From positions 51,381,265-51,445,264 of the forward strand of contig NC_079516.1 in the NCBI RefSeq assembly GCF_000801105.2: 64,000 nt of DNA, given 5' to 3'. The notes under the pieces are model-generated. The model saw nothing but the letters and a program-made list of their open reading frames with translations, was not told the origin of the DNA and did not search any database. Below are positions 59,791 through 64,000 of this stretch, one piece after another (positions within the stretch are counted from its first letter, which is position 1; each line of letters starts with the position of its first letter). Source of the DNA: Raphanus sativus. Its lineage: Eukaryota; Streptophyta; Magnoliopsida; Brassicales; Brassicaceae. Both the position numbers and the translations under genes were made by a program.

Positions 59791-60322
59791 AATTTGGATA
59801 TGGATGGTAGGTTTTGGTCTTATAAATATACGTTGTCTATTTTAGTTTTGTTCCAGTTATCCATCCATTCACAACCGTCTTTGTTCTTAGTGTAATCCAC
59901 CTTTTTGGTTTCTCTCTCCTTGTCAGAAAACGTTATAGTAAATAGTGACATGGTGACTAATATAACACAACGATTGATCAAAATGTTTTGCATTTCACAT
60001 CTGAAGTTTTCCTTTTACAGTTCGGGCAACAACTGAAACCAGAAATAGAAACTCTTTTTGTACAGCCTTAACATTTCCTGCTCCAAGGAATCTCTCATTC
60101 TTCCTTTCATTTAGTCAACAATGAGATGCGAAGTGAAAACACACGACATGGAAGAATGACAGCGAATCCAGAAGCTGTGAAGCAACTCTCTCACATTAAA
60201 GACAAACTCTCCATCATGATCAAGAGGACTATACTCCTAAAAAGGACTCATCATATGACGAAGTTTATTACACCGAATACATAATAAATTAGAGAGGAAG
60301 GAAGGACAGTAGAAACCTCCAT
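59791..60322. other. intergenic and NUDX23 3' flank
   Basis: The right part is the likely 3' UTR of the nudix gene. Nothing else seen. Confidence 0.5.
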
Positions 60323-61686
60323 TCATGGCTGCAAATGGTAATCAAGACTAAAGGCTCGAATATCTGAAGGACTACTTCCAGGCCTGAGAAAAGCAAAAAA
60401 AACTAAGCACACAAAACCATAAGTGAAACCGTTGATAACATCTCTTCAGACAAATCGCTCCACACACACCTTTTGTTTATAGTACCGTAGTGAAACTTTA
60501 TTTTCCCCTTTTTAAGATCTTCCAAATACTACAAAGAAAAAAAAAAGAAAACAAAACCAAACATGTTTTCTAGTGAAAATCAAAGAGTAATCAAAATTGT
60601 TTTGTAATCCATACACACACTTACCAGATTTAAGGTAACATATATAGATGAAAACGCCAAGGAATCAAAGGGTATCTCGTCTAAAGCAAAAAGACGGCAC
60701 TCCAATGACTCAGGACCAGGCGCAAAATCAAGATTCTTCAGCTTTGCTAAGAATATAACATACGTCTTTGCTCCAAAAAAGCGAAAACATCAACTATAAG
60801 TACATAATGAGAAAAAGAAAAAGACAAAGTAGAGAGTGTTTCTTTCTTACTTGGCCAATAAGAGGAATATCGAGCTGCGCAAAAGGCGAAACAACTTCCA
60901 CAGTGGCTCCAGCTTCTTCCCAAGTTTCCCTCATTGCTCCTTCAGCAGCTGACTCTCCAACCTCTAGATAACCCGCAGGAAGAGTCCTGTATATACGCAA
61001 AACAAAAAACAAAAAAAGATCATAACTTGACACACGACACTAAGGAAACACACTCATTAAAGGGAAGGGCTTTGTGTACCATAGACCGTGTGAAGGTTGA
61101 ATGTTACGTTTACAAAGTAAAACCTTTCCTTCATGCTCAATAAGACAACCTACAACCTGCAACACTTTCTTTCACATTTAAGAGCCTTCTCTAATAAAAA
61201 AAAAATCACGATGAAACAAAACTATTAACCATCTTAGGATTCTGGTAAGCGATTTTGTCGCAGTGTGTGCAGATAGCTCGGAGCTTCTCTTCTCCGTCAG
61301 GTATCTCGTGCTTGGTAGGGCCTCCACACCATTGACAGAACTTTATCTTACGAACATCTCCCTGAAACAACAACACCACCATTGAAGGAGACACCACCAA
61401 AGTGATGTTCACAAGAGCTAATTAGACTCACAGCTGATTGAACAGAGACGAAAGTTGGAGACTTGGGAACTGGGTCGGATCCGGGAAGTGAGGAAGACAT
61501 TCGGGTCGGGTTGAAACGGAGTGTTTTCCTTGGAGAGGAGGAGAAAGTTGAGAGCTTTCTAGGGTTTGTAGATGTGGAGAGGAAAGAGACGGTGGAAGAG
61601 GTGGAGTTGCGGGTCTTGGTCAGTCTCTGTGAGATGATGGTTAACCCTGCTGTTGACCAACCCAAGATCTGTACGGCTTTGAGCAT
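60323..61686 (-). CDS. NUDX23: Nudix hydrolase 23-like (plastid FAD pyrophosphatase)
   Basis: Seven exons: 61686-61432, 61361-61230, 61156-61080, 60986-60851, 60765-60625, 60528-60470 and 60383-60323; 286 aa, near the ~280 of Arabidopsis NUDX23 (At2g42070). Arabidopsis NUDX23 hydrolyses FAD and ADP-ribose in chloroplasts and tunes flavin levels. The Ser/Thr/Arg-rich N-terminus (1-80) fits a transit peptide. A small zinc ribbon follows (FCQWCGG ... AICTHC). The Nudix box G-x5-E-x7-REUxEExGU spans residues 160-182, from GYLEVGE to RETWEEAGA, with all catalytic Glu present. The end is DYHLQP. The ATG at 61686 gives [11 protein letters not shown]; an upstream in-frame ATG at 61707 is less likely. 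Not overlapping neighbours. Confidence 0.94.
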
Positions 61687-62446
61687 TATACGCACCGCTT
61701 TTTTCACCGGAACTTTGCTTCAGATTCCGGCGTCAATTTCGTCACAGTTTTGACATTTGAGGAGAGAAATGTCATTTAAAGATATGATTTTTTTTCTGAC
61801 GAGAAACAGAGAATCCAAATTATTGAGAGCAGATAAACCGGTTTAATTTGACTTTGTCTCTGACCAAGTTAACCGGTTAAGACATAAGACCAGGACTGCC
61901 TAGGCCAATACATACAGCATTGGTTGAATCCTTTGTTCAGTAATTTAGTATTTTGATTGAATCCTTTGTTTTTGGATTTGTTCTAGATCCGTTGTTCATT
62001 CTTGTGTTCAGGCAGGCAGAGCCTTTCTTCTGCTGTTACTGTTTGTAGATTAGCCTCTTGTGTTCAGGCAGCCAAGTTTTTTTTTTTTTTTGTGACAGGG
62101 CCTAAATAAAGTTGCAGCGTTACTATTGCTTGTGATGAAGACGCTAAATTTTGTTTACCTGACAAATAGCCAACATCACAGTTGGAAGTAGAAAGACACT
62201 GTACATTATTTTTACCGGTACAAATACTCATCATCACTTTGGTAAAAGCGGAGAGAAAGTAGAGCTGAGAAACAAATACTCATCGCTTTGGTAGAAATTT
62301 TTGAAAGTTTAGTAATAAAAGATGACAGCAGAAAGAAATAGCTTTGGATCCTGTAGTAGTGTTATTATTTAGGATAAGCTTTTAAATGAACACTTTGAAT
62401 ATCATCTCTAAGTAATCAAACACACTATCTAAAACTCTTTCATCTT
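61687..62446. other. NUDX23 promoter and DnaJ 3' flank
   Basis: About 760 bp. No gene seen. It contains an AT-rich stretch and a short inverted GGTTTAA/TTAACCGGTT region near 61840-61876. Confidence 0.5.
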
Positions 62447-63913
62447 TCAGTTCACCGCTAGATTATCGCATAAAGATTGATAAGCCACACTGCAGACCTT
62501 AAACTTTGCTTCAGCCGCCTCCTGTTTCAATACAAATCAAAAGATTCAAGAACCAAAAAATAGGAGGATGAAAGATTTAAAAACGGAGATGATTTAATTG
62601 GTTTACCTTGGTTGAGCCTTGATGACGATCTGGGTGCCATTTCAAAGCGCAAGTTCGATATCTAATATACAAAACAAAAAAAAGGAATGAGAAGATGAAT
62701 GAATGTATATGGTTTGGCTTTTTTTGTGCGTTTGATATTGATGGAAGTAAAAGGTAACTCACGCATGTTTGACGTCTTTGAGGTTTAATGGACCAGAAGG
62801 ACTCAGGCCAAGAGCTTGTCTATGAGAAGCTTGGTTTGGCTCAGACTCAGAGTCGCTGGATTCTGTTGAAGTATACCCTTCTTCATCTTCATCCTCGTAT
62901 ATTCGATGATGTTTTGATCTCCCAGACCTTTTAGAGTTATTGGAGAACCTTGAAGAATGATGCCATCGAGGAGGTTCATCCTCCTCTTCATGGGTGAATG
63001 AAAAGGAGAAACCTCGTGATCCACCAAAAGCAGTTCGGAAGACATAGTCAATGTCAAAGAAGTCATCATCAACTCCGCAAAAATCAAAGTGCTCCCCTAT
63101 ACACACAGTAGCAGATTCATCAAATTTAAACTAGATCTTGATTGTAGAAGCAGTGAAACAAGCTATATGCCTGCCTACACAGTAGTAAACTAGAGCCTAA
63201 GACAATCACTTACTATTTGGACCCCAACTCTGGGAGCCATGTTTGCCATTCCATTTTCCTTTGGGCTCTTCTTTGGCATACTTCTTTTTGTACCACGAGT
63301 TGTTTTTCTTCCGTGAGGAGGGCTCATCATACTCATCGTCATCATCATGCCAACTCTGGAATCAAAAACGTAAACCGCCGCTCTGAGAAGCTTTACAGTT
63401 GAAAAAAATTCCGCAATGGCATAAACAAAAAGCACTATTAAAATAATTACCGTAAACATGTTAGCTGCAAAAGCATTCACATTGCGCAATAACTCTTGCT
63501 TCTCCCTCATTCTTCTGTTCCTCTTCTTGTGAACATATGATCTCTGCAGCATATAAAATAAATAAAAAACCAGTAAAATCATAAATCCAAACAATGTCGA
63601 AATTCAGACAAGTAAGCCACTCAAATCCCAACATCTGTGTCTGAACAATTAAGAGAAAACCCCTCAAATTCTCAAATCTCAATCTATCTAACAAAAGCTA
63701 AGAACATGTTCAATCGATCCAAAGAAATGCCAAAGCACGAAACTTTAGACAGAAAGAATCAAACTTTGCGGTGGGGAAGAGAGACTGACTGACCGATTCC
63801 CAGGAAGAGCGGCGTTTGCGTTCCAAGACGGGTGTAGAGTGAAAAAGCGCTGTTTTCAGGTGAGAAGCTAAGCTCTGTGGTCTGCCGATCGCAGCTCTAA
63901 TGGCCGCGTTCAT
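62447..63913 (-). CDS. DnaJ/HSP40-like protein with C-terminal J domain
   Basis: Co-chaperone-type protein expected to stimulate HSP70 ATPase. Six exons: 63913-63794, 63543-63451, 63355-63214, 63096-62763, 62661-62607 and 62521-62447; 272 aa (Arabidopsis At2g42080 is ~263 aa). The N-terminus NAAIRAAIGRPQSLASHLKT is basic, amphipathic and lacks acids, a probable mitochondrial or plastid presequence. The middle is charged (Asp/Glu and Lys runs). The J domain is C-terminal: RQALGLSPSGPLNLKDVKHAY, then the key HPD in ALKWHPDRHQG, then helix III FKVCSVAYQSL. Because the domain sits at the C-terminus and is split by two introns, it is not a classical type I DnaJ. The ATG is the first suitable one after the promoter. 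Confidence 0.9.
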
Positions 63914-64000
63914 CTTCTCCAATGAGGAAAAAAAAAGATTGCGTCTTTCGATGTATGTTTTGCAAAGAAACAAGGAAAAAAGCCGATGATGTGACTCGGG

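Overview
The window is nuclear DNA of a crucifer (Brassicaceae), most likely a Brassica or close relative. It is intron-rich and AT-rich between genes. The genes run in the same order as I recall for Arabidopsis thaliana At2g41830 to At2g42080. Locus numbers and family names are from memory; no search was run. Exon coordinates come from reading GT/AG borders and frame. Many genes of the remembered Arabidopsis interval are missing or survive only as scraps, as expected of one fractionated subgenome of the Brassiceae mesohexaploid.

Layout: 1-790 holds a decayed EFR3-like gene (minus). Then come 40S ribosomal protein uS5/RPS2 (1207-2215, minus) and a nine-exon ADPG2-type polygalacturonase with a 21-nt microexon (2808-4989, minus). 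A transposon-rich gap follows (5.1-12.4 kb) with a tRNA-derived SINE, a MITE, an HSP70 scrap and a LINE scrap. Next are CPK14-like calcium-dependent kinase (12448-14627, minus), a group-4 remorin (15291-16580, minus), a possible guanylate-kinase scrap, an AGP23-like AG-peptide (19060-19245, plus), a ZED1-related pseudokinase broken by a 4-bp insertion (plus) and an intact MAPKKK-like kinase (21922-22938, plus) whose 3' side is a LINE insertion starting at the stop codon. After a 4.2-kb gap comes ZFP8-like C2H2 repressor (27611-28357, plus), then a second SINE.

The 31.7-47.9 kb block is the most unusual. A plastid protein gene (At2g41950-like) is followed by a large nuclear/cytoplasmic-type gene of unknown function (At2g41960-like). 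The At2g41960-like gene, with its promoter and the last ~140 bp of At2g41950, is duplicated in direct orientation. Both copies are intact (about 1161 and 1124 aa). The 5.4-kb spacer between copies holds a hAT-type MITE with a perfect 8-bp target duplication and same-strand, intron-containing pieces of three unrelated genes: a mitochondrial SSB-like gene, a hydroxybutyryl-CoA dehydrogenase-like gene and a kinesin-7-like gene. It also holds a canonical Helitron 3' terminus (GC hairpin then CTAG|T). I read this as a Helitron-type transduplicate, not yet bounded at its 5' end.

The right third holds MARIS-like RLCK-VIII kinase (48462-50495, minus), tRNA-Ser(GCU) (minus), a MUSE2-like RING E3 ligase (52219-53496, minus), a WRC-domain protein (57076-58722, plus), a decayed DC1-domain relic, NUDX23 FAD pyrophosphatase-like nudix hydrolase (60323-61686, minus) and a C-terminal J-domain protein (62447-63913, minus). 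These genes do not form one pathway. They are a syntenic block, with several signalling proteins (CPK14, remorin, MARIS, MAPKKK-like, MUSE2) that are neighbours by ancestry.
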